Shown: piece by piece, positions 33,811 to 44,790 of the stretch
Layout of the letters: every line of letters starts with the position of its first letter
Position numbering within the stretch: position 1 is the first letter of the stretch
Assembly (NCBI GenBank): GCA_029204225.1
Contig: MU831916.1
Coordinates: 1-64,000, forward strand
Reading direction: 5' to 3'
Length of the DNA stretch: 64,000 bases
DNA from: Diphasiastrum complanatum
Taxonomy: Eukaryota; Streptophyta; Lycopodiopsida; Lycopodiales; Lycopodiaceae
Position numbers and translations under genes: made by a program
The notes under the pieces: generated by a model
Database searches by the model: none
What the model was told of the DNA's origin: nothing
The model's input: the letters and a program-made list of their open reading frames with translations, nothing else

Positions 33811-34084
33811 CAATCAAACATATCATATTGACCAAACCTAACAACCAGCAAAAGCTCCGATTTGAGGAGAATATGCTCAACTGCATCCATCCACAACAAC
33901 AACTGTGTTAGAACAGAGACATTATTGTGAAAACTAGAGGTGTCTACACATACTCTCAGTTGTTATCCATGTCGCAACAAGTAGTCATTGCCAAGTTAGA
34001 TGACTCTAATTTTGTCCATACCATGAGTAAAAAGTCGGACATTGTTTTAGCTTTACTCAAAGTTACAAAACTATAAGGTTAACA

Positions 34085-34495
34085 GTGTATAATCCGTGCT
34101 TGAAAGTCAACAATTACAAAAGTATGACTAAAGTAGACAATTACATCCAGACTAGTTTTAAAGTAGAGTTCAAAACTATCTACCATTACCCTTTTCAAAT
34201 GCTTATCGGAACACCATCCCTTTTGATTACTCGCATTTATTCTTTGTTTGCTGTTATTTTCCAGAGAGTTCAAAGTTGGAAGCACGGAGGAATCATTGCA
34301 TTTACATTCTATTTGGTTCTTCATGTTCTAGTTACATCTTGATATGTAAAATTGGTGTAGACATAGTGAAGCATCCAATGTGGACACTATTCTCTATATC
34401 AATTATGAAAGTTACTATAAAACCATTTTAAAGAGGTCTATACTTAGGATGGAGATCATTCTCAAGATGGATCAAAGTTGTATGGTTAAAACTAT
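34085..34495 (+). pseudogene. Second copy of the E2-type unknown ORF, 3' end
   Basis: From about 34200 on, this matches the last part of the E2 ORF in nucleotides and protein. The reading frame includes HSEASNVDTILYIN and KRSILRMEIILKMDQS, against NSEASYMDTIIYIN and KRSILMMEIILKLEQS in E2. It ends at about 34495, where a copia RNase H tail begins. The conserved frame in a second, diverged copy shows that the E2 ORF is a family feature, not an accident of one insertion. Upstream limits are unclear. Confidence 0.72.
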
Positions 34496-34499
34496 GCAA

Positions 34500-34696
34500 G
34501 AAACAAGCATATGAAAGTGTCTTATCATTTTGTGAGAGAACAGTCATGGAAAAGGAGACGGAGATTCAGCATGTCTCATCAAGGGAGTGTGTGGCTGATA
34601 TCTTCACCAAAGCATTGGGAAAAGAATTGTTTATGAAGCATAGAATGTCACTTGGAGTTCTATCTAAATCTATGCTAAAACTAGTAGAAGAGGGAG
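34500..34696 (+). pseudogene. Copia RNase H tail
   Basis: YHFVREQ, then HVSSRECVADIFTKALGKEL and LGVLSKSMLKLVEEGV, followed by a stop and a polypurine tract (gaagagggag) before the LTR. A frameshift lies near 34545. Confidence 0.85.
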
Positions 34697-35321
34697 TGTG
34701 AAAATTTGTCAACTAGTTTGATTGTTTATTTGGCAATTTTGGGGCCAAGATCAAATATCAACTTAGAGATAGGTTTATGTTTGTCAATAAAGGCCTAAAT
34801 AGTGTTTGTACTATACTTGTCAAGTACATAAATGGATGAGGTCACATTTGGACCCATTCTAATTGGCTAGATTTCATACATTGCCTCTAGACTATAATTT
34901 CTAGGTTATTTGATGAAGTACCAAGAAGTTACCATTTAGGAAAAGTTTAGGACAAGTGGCCAAATGACATTTTGGAAGCTATAAATAGCTGTACCTGCAT
35001 GGAGAGATAATCATCAAAGTTTCTTTCTTTGTGCATAACTCATCTCTTGTGTTTCCATGTCCATCTCTTGCATATTTCTCAAGTTATCTTGATTTCTAGT
35101 TTGTAGAATGTCCATTTTGTTGTTGATCTTGCATCCACACGTGTGAAGGACAATAGGTTGTTGCTGTTATACGGACAAGGATAGTATTGTACTATATTTT
35201 TATGCTTATGATCAGATCTTCGTGATATATTATTTCTATCTTGTAGCTAAATCTAGATATGCACTCCAAATTGGCCCAAGATCTAAGATCCATCAAGTGT
35301 GTTTTGAATCTGAAATTTACA
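34697..35321 (+). repeat. Copia 3' LTR
   Basis: About 625 bp from tgtgaaaatttgtcaac to gaaatttaca. It has the palindrome CACACGTGTG at 35136-35145. It is related to, but distinct from, the family C and E2 LTRs. The right end is estimated. Confidence 0.7.
35136..35145. promoter_or_regulatory. CACACGTGTG palindrome in LTR
   Basis: The G-box palindrome, about 440 bp into the LTR, a position like that in family C. Confidence 0.4.
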
Positions 35322-36012
35322 TAGACAACATGTAACAAATTCCATTTTTTTGAGTCCAATCAACTGGTGGTTCATCGCTGGTTACCTAGCATGAAAAAAT
35401 GTTTATTTCAAAAGTGAAATGACTCTACAATCCACTGTGGACAACAAGCAAAGAGGGCTTTTTTTTTAAAGCATTCAATCCTTTTTACAAGATATAATCC
35501 AATGCTCCAATACATGCTGAAAAATAGCAAATATGATACCTAGAGTAAGCATAGACTATGCTTATAATTCATCGCTGAATCAATGCCGATGAGACATAGA
35601 AAAAGAAGTGTAACCAAGAGGTTCTTACCATATAGAAGAAGATGATAGGCATTGTCACAAAAAGAGATTTATAGTAATATCTGCATAGTTTGGTGTAGAA
35701 GATGTGGACTAATCTGTCTCATATATATAGTAGAGGGTCGTGGAACTTCTTGAGAATACAACAATGTGAATTGAGGGAGAAGCAATCACTCTTGTCCATA
35801 TGTTATGGCTAAGCTAGAAACATCGTAGAGTGTGTAACTTGTAGTAAAAGTAAGTACAAAGGGTTAAAAAGCACAAAAAAAATACCTTAAACAAGAGAGG
35901 CCTAATGTGGTAAGGGTAAAGGACCTTTTTAACGAAAGAACCGACCATCGTATGTTGCAGCCATGATGTACGTAGTGTAGTGGAGTAGTTTAAAACAAAG
36001 AACCATCCATGA

Positions 36013-36014
<2 letters not shown>
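35322..36014. other. No gene seen
   Basis: AT-rich, no long open frame, no recognised element. Confidence 0.4.
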
Positions 36015-36085
<71 letters not shown>

Positions 36086-36435
36086 AGTACAAAAACAAGC
36101 ATATTTTGAGAATGGAAATCTTGACTTTTTTCTTATTGTTGTCATCAAGTTATTAATAGAACACAAGAAAAGATGATACATAGAATACAATTATAATATG
36201 ATAAAACTCGGTGCTTCTCCATTGTTAATTTATTCACAGAGAGCTCTCTTTGTCTCTCTCATCTTAATGTTTAAAAAAGGCATATTTTGACAATTGAAGG
36301 TCGGTATTTTTGTCATCTTTCACATTTTTTTCATCATGTTGAAATAATACAAAAGAATAATGTATGTATCATAGATTGAAAATAATAAACAATTTATAAT
36401 TCGACAAATTACATACTACATTGCCCCCCCCCCCC

Positions 36436-36495
<60 letters not shown>

Positions 36496-36650
36496 TTAAT
36501 GTTTAAAAAAGGCATATTTTGACAATTGAAGGTCGACATTTTTGTCATCATGTTGAAATAATACAAAAGAATAATGGTTGCATCATAGTTTGCATCATAG
36601 TTTGAAGATAATAAACAATTTATAATTTGACAAAGTACATGCTACATGGA
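36015..36650. repeat. Tandem array: (CT)n plus about 170-bp unit, three copies
   Basis: Three units, each starting with a CT tract (36015-36080; a short one at 36243-36260; 36446-36492). Each continues with 'atcttaatgtttaaaaaaggcatattttgacaattgaaggtc', 'tttttgtcatc' and an 'acaaaagaataatg' block. The first unit is the most diverged. A run of 23 C (36424-36446) precedes the third CT tract. The open frames here are microsatellite artefacts. Confidence 0.8.
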
Positions 36651-36976
36651 CATTAACTAGACAAGGACATCATACGAAGTGTTTGACAATGTGACCTTGA
36701 ACATATAGAGTTTTTAAAAAATGTCATTAATAGATGACATACATCCAAGTTCAAAAATTGATTATCGTTGCTTAATGTGCATGGATTCTTGTCAAAGAAT
36801 ATGCACTTTTTGTTTGCCTTGCTTTTAAATTTTGGCATTGCCTTGCTTTGAAAGGTGGCCTTTATTTTTTCAAGGGCTTTTTCTTACCTTATTTTCTATT
36901 GTGAAGAATTTTTCATTTTTCAAGATGAAATGTACTCCAATGTGATTCCTCAATGTTATGTATTGATTGTATGTCC
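36651..36976. other. No gene seen
   Basis: AT-rich sequence left of a family C LTR, with no recognised feature. Confidence 0.4.
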
Positions 36977-37626
36977 TGTGAGAGATTTCAACTAGTTTAG
37001 TATAGTTTAGTCATATTTTGGTAGATTGTCAATATGAGGCCAAAACTCATTTTAGACTTAGAGATAAACTTTTTTGAAGTTATATTAGTTTAAAATACAT
37101 TCAATAAACACTTTTTGAAAGTGTGGGAAAGTTGGTAGTCGAGTTTGAGAGAGATTCAAATTTGAAGTTTGGGTACGTTGAATCTAGACCCAAAAATAGT
37201 AGGGTTTACATTTTGGAGGGAAAGCCAATTGGCCAAATAGGGTTTGGACACTCTATAAAAGGATGTAACTCGTGGAGAGACATATCTTCTCTCTTCTCTC
37301 TCTCATTTCATCATTATACATGGTTCTCTTTGGGTTTTACTACTCATTGGTGCACTCTCTTGATGATACCTTGCAATTCTGTGTCTAGTCATTTATTGCT
37401 ATTTTCGATTTCACATGTGTGAAATACAGTAGGGTACTGTAATTGTACGGACAGCAACCATACTTTATGTTTTGGTTCATGTTTGATCAATATCTCTTAG
37501 AGTTTGCATCTCATTTTGTATGTAGATGTTGATTTTTCTACATTGGCAAAATTGTTGGTTTGCTCCTTTTTGTAACCAAAGATCAGGGACATGGATTGGA
37601 TCTTGAATGATCTGAAATACTTCACA
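36977..37626 (+). repeat. Family C 5' LTR
   Basis: About 650 bp from tgtgagagatttcaac to gaaatacttcaca. A TATA box (tataaaa, 37254-37260) and a degenerate palindrome (tttcacatgtgtgaaa, about 37410) are present. It is homologous to 46211-46585 and 57386-58033. Confidence 0.85.
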
Positions 37627-38257
37627 TGGCATCAGAGATATTGTGTTTCAGGTTATGAAAGGATCAGCCATCTTTAGCAAGGATTTTGAGGAGTTACCAA
37701 TGCTAGAGCATGCTAGATTGATTTATACTCAAAAATCAGCATTTTTGCATGTGTAGAATTGATCTTTTGTAGGCCAAAACTCAATATAGGGTTATATACT
37801 TGATCAATTCCGATTTCACACTTGGTTTATTGGATTTAGATGATTTTTGGTGCATTATGAAGGTCTCATTGGAGGCTACAAGAAGATATATCAAGTTTTT
37901 AGAAATTGCATGTAGAATTTGAGATTTTCAATTTTTTGAGATTTTGTCAAAACCCTAATTTTGATTGGATCTCTAGTTTGTGAGGTTACTGAACTTCATT
38001 TGAGTGTGTTTCAAGCTTAGGAAGTGGCAAGAATCATTAGATTGAGGATAGACCATAGGTTGATCAAGATTTCACTATTTTTATGTGTTGATTTTCTAGT
38101 TAGAAGTGCTAGAAGAGATTTGAGAGGTTCCATATCTTTGTGATTTCTTCTTGAGTTCATTTGTTGACATTCAAGAGAGTGCTTTGTGCATTGAAACAGG
38201 TTGAAAGAAGAAGATCAGGTCATTGCAACATGGCTACAAGTGGTGGATTCATGTTGG
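37627..38257 (+). pseudogene. Family C PBS, leader and first codons of Gag
   Basis: The PBS is slightly mutated (tggcatcagag at 37627). About 600 bp of leader follows, then Gag starts atggctacaagtggtggattcatgttgg at 38232. It is cut after about 9 codons by the minus-strand LTR at 38258. Confidence 0.75.
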
Positions 38258-38946
38258 TGTGAAAGTACAGTACTAAGGACCATAAATGGATCTTTGAATG
38301 ATCCACAAGGTGATTGTATGCTTGTTAAACAATCTTTTAGAAACTAGTCATCAGAAAACAAGATCTAGTTTAGCAGCTTGATAGGAAACAAGTAGAGACA
38401 ATCAAAGCATTGATCAATTAGTATAATCCAACTCCACACGTGTGGAAATAAGGCTGTAGTACGGCCTGTAGACAGTGTTTACAAAGTGCCAAAGCTGGGT
38501 TTCATTGGAAAAATAGAGTAATCACTATACAATGAGAGAAACTCGAGTTTCTCCTTGAGGCTCCAAAAAGTTTCTATCATCTCACTATGAAGAATGGGAA
38601 TACATAGTAAAACACACTTCCTTTGCAAAGTTAGGTGAAAATTCAGCATGTAATAAGGAAGTAGACTCCACTTTCTTGCCCTAATGTGAAAACCCTAGCC
38701 TAGATCCAAGAGTCATGCTTGGTAGGTGCATGGTAGGTACAAATCTCATCATAAATCATGGTCTAGATCCTACAAAGTAGGAATCACTACCAAATAGACA
38801 CAACCACTCCTCTTGACTCGTGGTAACCTACTTTAGGTGTGTATGTACAAGTGGCACTTTGGCCATTGAAGTAACCAACAAACAATATTAACAAAATGTA
38901 CAATATTCTACATGGCTAGATTTGCCAATGTAGGCAATTTTTCACA
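38258..38946 (-). repeat. Copia LTR, minus sense
   Basis: About 689 bp from tgtgaaagtacag to aatttttcaca. It is followed by ctcctcctcaaatc (a polypurine tract on the minus strand) and an RNase H tail, so this is a 3' LTR. The palindrome CCACACGTGTGG lies at 38434-38445. Confidence 0.8.
38434..38445. promoter_or_regulatory. CCACACGTGTGG palindrome in LTR
   Basis: A perfect 12-bp palindrome with a G-box core, in an LTR family otherwise unlike E1 and E2. Confidence 0.4.
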
Positions 38947-39200
38947 CTCCTCCTCAAATCTAGCCTTGGAGATCACAATGCTTTTATCAATAACTCCAAT
39001 TGAAGATCTAAGCTTGACAAATGAATCTTTAGGTAAAGGTCTAGTAAACAAATCAGCCAAGAAACTTGATGATGGCACATGTTGGAGCTTGATCTCTTTA
39101 GCTTGCACTTTTTCCCTCACGAAATGATGAGCAATTTCGATGTGTTTGCTCCTTGCATGGAATGTAGGATTAGTTGCAAGTGATTGGGCTGATTGGAACA
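38947..39200 (-). pseudogene. Copia RNase H tail
   Basis: The minus strand reads SAQSLATNPTFHARSKHIEI, HHFVREKVQAKEI and SFLADLFTRPLPKDSF. It is cut near 39200. The rest of this minus-strand element is gone. Confidence 0.82.
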
Positions 39201-39235
39201 TGGAGATTGGTGGAGTTGCCTAAGGACAAGAAAGC
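39201..39235 (+). pseudogene. Family C RT, left piece
   Basis: The sense frame WRLVELPKDKKA runs up to the E2 insertion. It resumes after the second TSD at 44791 as IGCKWIFKVKTNQDGSINK, reconstituting the start of a copia RT. Confidence 0.8.
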
Positions 39236-39882
39236 TGTGAAAAATACAGATCCTAAGTGGATCTAAACTCCAAGATCATTGGCTTGAATGCTTGCACTCC
39301 AAACTACATAAGCTAGGAATTGGCAACACATTCTATGCTACCTAGAATGCAAAGAACTTGATCAAAAAGCATTTATCACAAATGGAAACTTCCATAAACA
39401 TCAAGTGCGGCCCAAAATAGCATTATACAGTCCATAATACATCAGCCTATCACTTTTGGAAAGCACCTAAGATCATACACACAAAGCTTGAACTCAATCA
39501 CTACACAATGCCAACAATGGAAGGAGAACCCAATAGAAAAATCTCTCATTAAGCAAATGAATACAATGGATCTGCTCCAACCTGTTTCTCCACGGCCTAC
39601 CTGCTATATATAGCTGAGAGAGATGACTCTCTCTCCTCTCTCTAGACCCTCCTTACCTAAAATATGCCCTATATAGGTAAAATTGGCATATATGTCCAAA
39701 ATACATGAAAATGGACTCATTTCAAAGGTCTTGAAGTTTGACACTTCTTCATACTGAAAAAATACACTTACTAAAAATATCTAGACCTGTTTCACACGTG
39801 TGAAAAGTCAGATCCTAAACTATGTGCCATTTTTAGCAATTTTGGCCTAAAACTAGACAAGGAAATGTTGACAATTTTCACA
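39236..39882 (-). repeat. E2 3' LTR
   Basis: 647 bp, sense on the minus strand. A TATA-like tatatata lies at about 39604-39612, 275 nt from the LTR start. The palindrome (39791-39804) is about 190 nt upstream of it, in U3. Confidence 0.95.
39791..39804. promoter_or_regulatory. G-box palindrome in E2 3' LTR
   Basis: Perfect TTCACACGTGTGAA in U3, upstream of the TATA box. Confidence 0.5.
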
Positions 39883-39894
39883 CTCCCTCTTCAA
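39883..39894 (-). other. E2 polypurine tract
   Basis: TTGAAGAGGGAG directly before the 3' LTR. It starts one base after the ORF stop codon. Confidence 0.8.
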
Positions 39895-39895
39895 C

Positions 39896-42800
39896 TTAAC
39901 TTGCTAGTTTTACAACACTACTTTGTTCCAACTTAAGAATGATCTCCATCATCAGAATAGATCTCTTCTCAAGGATCCTAATATGTACAAAATAGGACAC
40001 AACATAATTGATATAGATAATAGTGTCCATATAGGATGCTTCACTATTTCTTACATCAATTTTACATAGAATCATAAAAATGGTACATGTAAAAGAACAT
40101 AGAATCTCAATTAATGAATTCCTCCATGTATCCATCTCTGGTTTCTCTGTAAAATAGCAGCAAACAAGTTGTAAATGAAAGTGATCAACAAGTGTTTGCA
40201 TGCCTCCTCCACATTTCACTATACATATAGTGAATGCAACATGTATCTCCATGAATGAACTTCCATCACCACCTTGCCTTTGTAGATCTTCAATCCATGA
40301 AAGCCTTTGAGTGAATGAATGCCAAAAAGATGTGTTCCCTACTCCATTTGAATGACCAAAACCTGAACTTGAAATACTTGAAGTACCTCCACAAGATTTG
40401 CACACAACGCTTGATCCTACAATGTCAACAAGTTGCCAATTTGCCAACACTAGAATACTAGATCTTGAACTTTGTTCAAAAGAAAACATATTGACCACTT
40501 CAATACCTTTCAAGATCTGAATGAATTCATGTACTTGATCATACAAACCAGCAATGATAACTATTCCATCTCCAAGATCCAAAGGATGCAAAACTATGGA
40601 ACTAGTTTTATTGAAATTTGACAATTTCAACACATTGACATAACAATGTTCATACATGAGATTAGGCAAGTGAGGTAGAGTAAGAAGACACTTCCTTGCA
40701 GCTCCAAAGACCTTACTTGAACCTTCAAGAACCTGTAAAAACAGATCCAAAATGCCTTGACCATTTGTCTCTTCTTTGATGCTTTTCACTAGCTTCGAAT
40801 TGCCACTTGTCTCTTGGTGTTGATGAAGCAATCCAAGATCAACCTCTTGATCTTCCAATAAGACATCAAAGATCTTGCATATGTGAACATCTTCAGATCT
40901 GAAACTCTGAAGATACTCCCTCTCAAACACATGATTAAGATCCCACAAGATCTCATCAATGCTCAAATTTGACCCTTCACTATAGTTAGTGAAAACAATG
41001 CCACCATCATAAACCAAAAGATAGATTCCAACATTTCCATTTAACATGAAGTAGAGTAGGTGAAGATGAGTATCAAACCTAATCAAAACAGCCCTCTTGA
41101 GTTCATAACAAACCTCAATAAGCTCACCAATGATATCTCCCTTGCCTTGAAGAAGTTGCCACTTGAGTTGCTCCATGTAGTCTTCTTCAACCAACCTTTT
41201 GCCATCTTGACCATGAATGAACAATCCACCACAATCATAGAATGCTTTGAGTTGATGAAGAGATGTTAGATCCATGCTTTGGATCTTCCCAAGAACCACT
41301 CTTCCATTGCCCTTTCCTTCACAAGACTCCCTCTTAATGCTAGCACCACAAAAGTTAGAAACCTCCCTCTTGATAGTTGCACCATAAGAAGTAGAAGACT
41401 CTTGAATATTAGAAGCCAAGAAAAGAATCCTTAGTACCTTCAACATAAGAGTGATTGAAGTACTCTCTCTTTTCAAACATGAACTTCTACTCAATGATTT
41501 AGGTAATGAGTCATATGATAATGATTCTTCCTCACTATCGTTCATAAAAACATCATTCAAAGTACATCCTACTTTGAACACTTCACATACTTCTCTTCCT
41601 TTTGACTTGTGATCTCCCTCACCAAGTCTCATGATAGAAACCTTTGATCTACTCTTTTTATGAAGAAATGTGACACCACTTGTTGCACAAATGACTTTAT
41701 CACAAAAAGATGTAAAAGAACCATTTCCTTCAAGCATGCTCAAAGCACCATCATCTTTTCCCACATGATTACATACATCAATATGAAAAGAATTAGAAGA
41801 ACAACCATCTTCTTGCAAAGAATGACACTTAGCATCTCCATCTTTTTCCATATGAACAAACAAGTCATTAGCAACAATCACTTCCAAAGAAGAATCTTCA
41901 TCAACTCCATTGATGAAGTTAGCTCCTTCCTTACCTTTTCCATTTTTGCACTTGCCATCTAGTTCCATTGAAGAGCCACCAAGACTTGAAAATCTATGAG
42001 TAGAAGAGTTCAAACATGATACTAATTTAGCACCACATGACTCCATTTGACTAGTAGGTAGCACTAGTCCATCTTCAAGATCCAATGGATCCAAAAAATT
42101 GACCATAGATTCACCAAAGCTTGCCAAGTTAGCACAACAATTATCATCTCCAAGAAGTACATTAGATCTCAACCTAGATCTAGCATTTTGTTTCTTATGG
42201 CATTCATTTGCAAAATGTCCTTTCACTCCACAATAAAAACATTTGAACTTGGACTTATCTTGCTTCCTACTTTGCAAAGAAGAAGAATGCTTTCCATGCT
42301 CCAAACTACCTTGCTTGGACCACTTGCCTTTGAACTTGCCCTTTGTGAAAAGAGCTTCTTCATCTCCACCTTGTGTTGATGCACCACCACCTTTGGCTTG
42401 CAACCTATGCTCTTCAGCCACCAAGATCTCTTGCAAGTCATTGACACTTGGCAAGGACTTTTGTATAGCAAAGCATTGTACAAGGTTAGAATGTTCATCA
42501 AGCAAACCATTCAACATGACTTGAACTAGTTCCCCATCCTTTATGCTTTCATCTATGCATGCTAGATCATCATTCAAGGATTTAACCTTCAAGACAAATG
42601 AATGTGCACTCTCTCCCTCTCTTTGACAACTTTGGAAGATTTGCCTTCTTAGGGTGAGAACCCTAGATGTGGATTTGGACTCATAGATCTTCTTCAAAGC
42701 ATTCCATGCTTCACTTGAAGAAGTACATTTACCAACTTCTTTAAGAAGTTCATTGGTAACATTCATCTTTATGATATGTAAGGCTCTTTTAGCCCTTCTA

Positions 42801-42970
42801 TCAAAATTTAGTTGCTCTTGAAGAATTAGAGGACTTTCTTCAATTCCCACAACTATATCCATTAGCTCATTCAACTCTAGTAAAGACTCCATCCTCACTT
42901 TCCAAGTTGAATAGTTTGTAGAGTTTAACCTCTCTTTAGCTTCCAACATGATTCCACCATTGGATGTCAT
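39896..42970 (-). CDS. E2 Gag fused to about 750 residues of unknown protein
   Basis: The open frame starts at 43036, but the ATG at 42970 (residue 23 of that frame, MTSNGGIMLEAKERLNSTNY) matches the Gag starts at 26632 and 38232 and is preferred. Numbering here follows the 43036 frame. Gag (UBN2 type) runs to about residue 260, with a CCHC knuckle at 266-279 (CFYCGVKGHFANEC). The rest, 280-1046, has no DSG protease, integrase DDE, YVDD or RNase H motif. It is Ser/Cys-rich at first (HVGKDDGALSMLEGN), then hydrophobic and mixed. It contains two similar segments, LDPLDLEDGLVLP and LHPLDLGDGIVII. It ends with CKIDVRNSEASYMDTIIYIN and MMEIILKLEQSSVVKLAS. No signal peptide is seen. A diverged relative at 34.2-34.5 kb keeps the same C-terminal frame. 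I do not recognise the domain. It could be captured host coding sequence or heavily remodelled pol. Confidence 0.85.
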   Translation of the reverse strand: MTSNGGIMLEAKERLNSTNYSTWKVRMESLLELNELMDIVVGIEESPLILQEQLNFDRRAKRALHIIKMNVTNELLKEVGKCTSSSEAWNALKKIYESKSTSRVLTLRRQIFQSCQREGESAHSFVLKVKSLNDDLACIDESIKDGELVQVMLNGLLDEHSNLVQCFAIQKSLPSVNDLQEILVAEEHRLQAKGGGASTQGGDEEALFTKGKFKGKWSKQGSLEHGKHSSSLQSRKQDKSKFKCFYCGVKGHFANECHKKQNARSRLRSNVLLGDDNCCANLASFGESMVNFLDPLDLEDGLVLPTSQMESCGAKLVSCLNSSTHRFSSLGGSSMELDGKCKNGKGKEGANFINGVDEDSSLEVIVANDLFVHMEKDGDAKCHSLQEDGCSSNSFHIDVCNHVGKDDGALSMLEGNGSFTSFCDKVICATSGVTFLHKKSRSKVSIMRLGEGDHKSKGREVCEVFKVGCTLNDVFMNDSEEESLSYDSLPKSLSRSSCLKRESTSITLMLKVLRILFLASNIQESSTSYGATIKREVSNFCGASIKRESCEGKGNGRVVLGKIQSMDLTSLHQLKAFYDCGGLFIHGQDGKRLVEEDYMEQLKWQLLQGKGDIIGELIEVCYELKRAVLIRFDTHLHLLYFMLNGNVGIYLLVYDGGIVFTNYSEGSNLSIDEILWDLNHVFEREYLQSFRSEDVHICKIFDVLLEDQEVDLGLLHQHQETSGNSKLVKSIKEETNGQGILDLFLQVLEGSSKVFGAARKCLLTLPHLPNLMYEHCYVNVLKLSNFNKTSSIVLHPLDLGDGIVIIAGLYDQVHEFIQILKGIEVVNMFSFEQSSRSSILVLANWQLVDIVGSSVVCKSCGGTSSISSSGFGHSNGVGNTSFWHSFTQRLSWIEDLQRQGGDGSSFMEIHVAFTICIVKCGGGMQTLVDHFHLQLVCCYFTEKPEMDTWRNSLIEILCSFTCTIFMILCKIDVRNSEASYMDTIIYINYVVSYFVHIRILEKRSILMMEIILKLEQSSVVKLAS

Positions 42971-44131
42971 GATGCTAAAATCTTCTTGTGTCCTTAGGCT
43001 CTGTTCTAATGCACCTAGCACTCTCCTTTCTCTCAATAAATGAAGAAGGAGAAGATCTTAAAAGATTTAGAACCCTAAATGACCTCTATCTTGAAACTAT
43101 TTGGCTTTCAAGCATAGAAAGGAAGATTGAAACACATGCAACACTTTGCACACACTAAGAATGGATTACAAACTCAAACCAACCTGAACACACTCTTGCT
43201 TAAGCTCTCAAACTTTCCAGCAAGTGACCAAATCAAGTTATGGTGTGAAGAGTTACTTGCATTCTTAGAAAATACCCAAAACTAGGATGCCAAAATTACC
43301 TAGTAATGAACAAACTTGATCAACATATGATCACCACACTAAGATATTGATTCAACCTGTAAAACCACATGTAAACCACACTTCTAAAAGTTTATAAACT
43401 CCAGCAAGTGATAAATACAAGATTTAGAGGTGAATGAATGAGCACACTTAGTGAATCACAAGACTAGCTTCACTATCTTGTCAAAATTTGGTGTTTAGAT
43501 GTAGATCTAAGATCACTTCACATGAGAATGTTCCTCAACCTGTTAAGAACCTGAAAACACACTTGCATAATGGTTAACACCTTCCAGCAAATGCTCCAAT
43601 CAAATTACATAAGGAGAGTTACTTACATGCTCAACAAAGTACACCAAAATTTATGCCAAAATTGATGACAATCTTTACAATATGCTCTTCACAATGGAGC
43701 TTTCAATATGTTCACCCAAAAAAGGGGATCTTTCATCCAAATGGGAGCTTTGCTCAGCCTTTAGGAGAATTACAACTCACTCAAAAGAGCATTTGTCATC
43801 CACTTAAGGAGAAGTTTCATCCACTTAAGGAGAGTGTTCATCCAAGAATGGAGATTGTCAACAATAGGATTGAAAAGAACATTGTTAGTATTGAATATGC
43901 ACAAGCCTCACAATCACAAATGATTAGGTGTTATGATCTGATCCAAAATAGTTTCTTTTCAGCCTCTGATCTTCAATAGACCTGAAATATGCTTTTGATC
44001 CACAAGTTCAACTCACAAAACAAAGGTTAGTAAGATTTGATCAACAAAGCAATGCAAAATCATGCTAGAACTTGATCAAACATCCAAATATCACCAAAAA
44101 TGGAATACTTACTGTAAATAGAAGCCAACCA
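42971..44131 (-). other. E2 leader
   Basis: About 1.1 kb between PBS and Gag. It contains imperfect direct repeats: blocks with 'aggagagttacttacatgc' or 'gaagagttacttgcattc' and 'ccagcaa(g/a)tg' recur at about 43215-43310, 43395-43450 and 43590-43660. The 108-codon frame on the other strand (43653-43979) contains a duplicated HPLKE motif from a 21-bp tandem repeat and is not considered a gene. Confidence 0.5.
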
Positions 44132-44143
44132 GCTCTGATACCA
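44132..44143 (-). other. E2 primer-binding site (initiator tRNA-Met)
   Basis: The minus strand reads TGGTATCAGAGC, abutting the 5' LTR. Confidence 0.9.
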
Positions 44144-44790
44144 TGTGAAAAATACAGATCCTAAGTGGATCTAAACTCCAAGATCATTGGCTTGAATGCT
44201 TGCACTCCAAACTACATAAGCTAGGAATTGGCAACACATTCTATGCTACCTAGAATGCAAAGAACTTGATCAAAAAGCATTTATCACAAATGGAAACTTC
44301 CATAAACATCAAGTGCGGCCCAAAATAGCATTATACAGTCCATAATACATCAGCCTATCACTTTTGGAAAGCACCTAAGATCATACACACAAAGCTTGAA
44401 CTCAATCACTACACAATGCCAACAATGGAAGGAGAACCCAATAGAAAAATCTCTCATTAAGCAAATGAATACAATGGATCTGCTCCAACCTGTTTCTCCA
44501 CGGCCTACCTGCTATATATAGCTGAGAGAGATGACTCTCTCTCCTCTCTCTAGACCCTCCTTACCTAAAATATGCCCTATATAGGTAAAATTGGCATATA
44601 TGTCCAAAATACATGAAAATGGACTCATTTCGAAGGTCTTGAAGTTTGACACTTCTTCATACTGAAAAAATACACTTACTAAAAATATCTAGACCTGTTT
44701 CACACGTGTGAAAAGTCAGATCCTAAACTATGTGCCATTTTTAGCAATTTTGGCCTAAAACTAGACAAGGAAATGTTGACAATTTTCACA
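44144..44790 (-). repeat. E2 5' LTR
   Basis: 647 bp, essentially identical to the 3' LTR. TATA at about 44513-44520, palindrome at 44699-44712. Confidence 0.95.
44699..44712. promoter_or_regulatory. G-box palindrome in E2 5' LTR
   Basis: Perfect TTCACACGTGTGAA upstream of the TATA in the promoter-bearing LTR. Its position is the classical one for a G-box enhancer element. Confidence 0.5.

Noticed and set aside
43653-43979. 108-codon frame in the E2 leader with HPLKE repeats
   Set aside because: It is antisense to the element, and the repeats come from a 21-bp tandem duplication. No other copy supports it.
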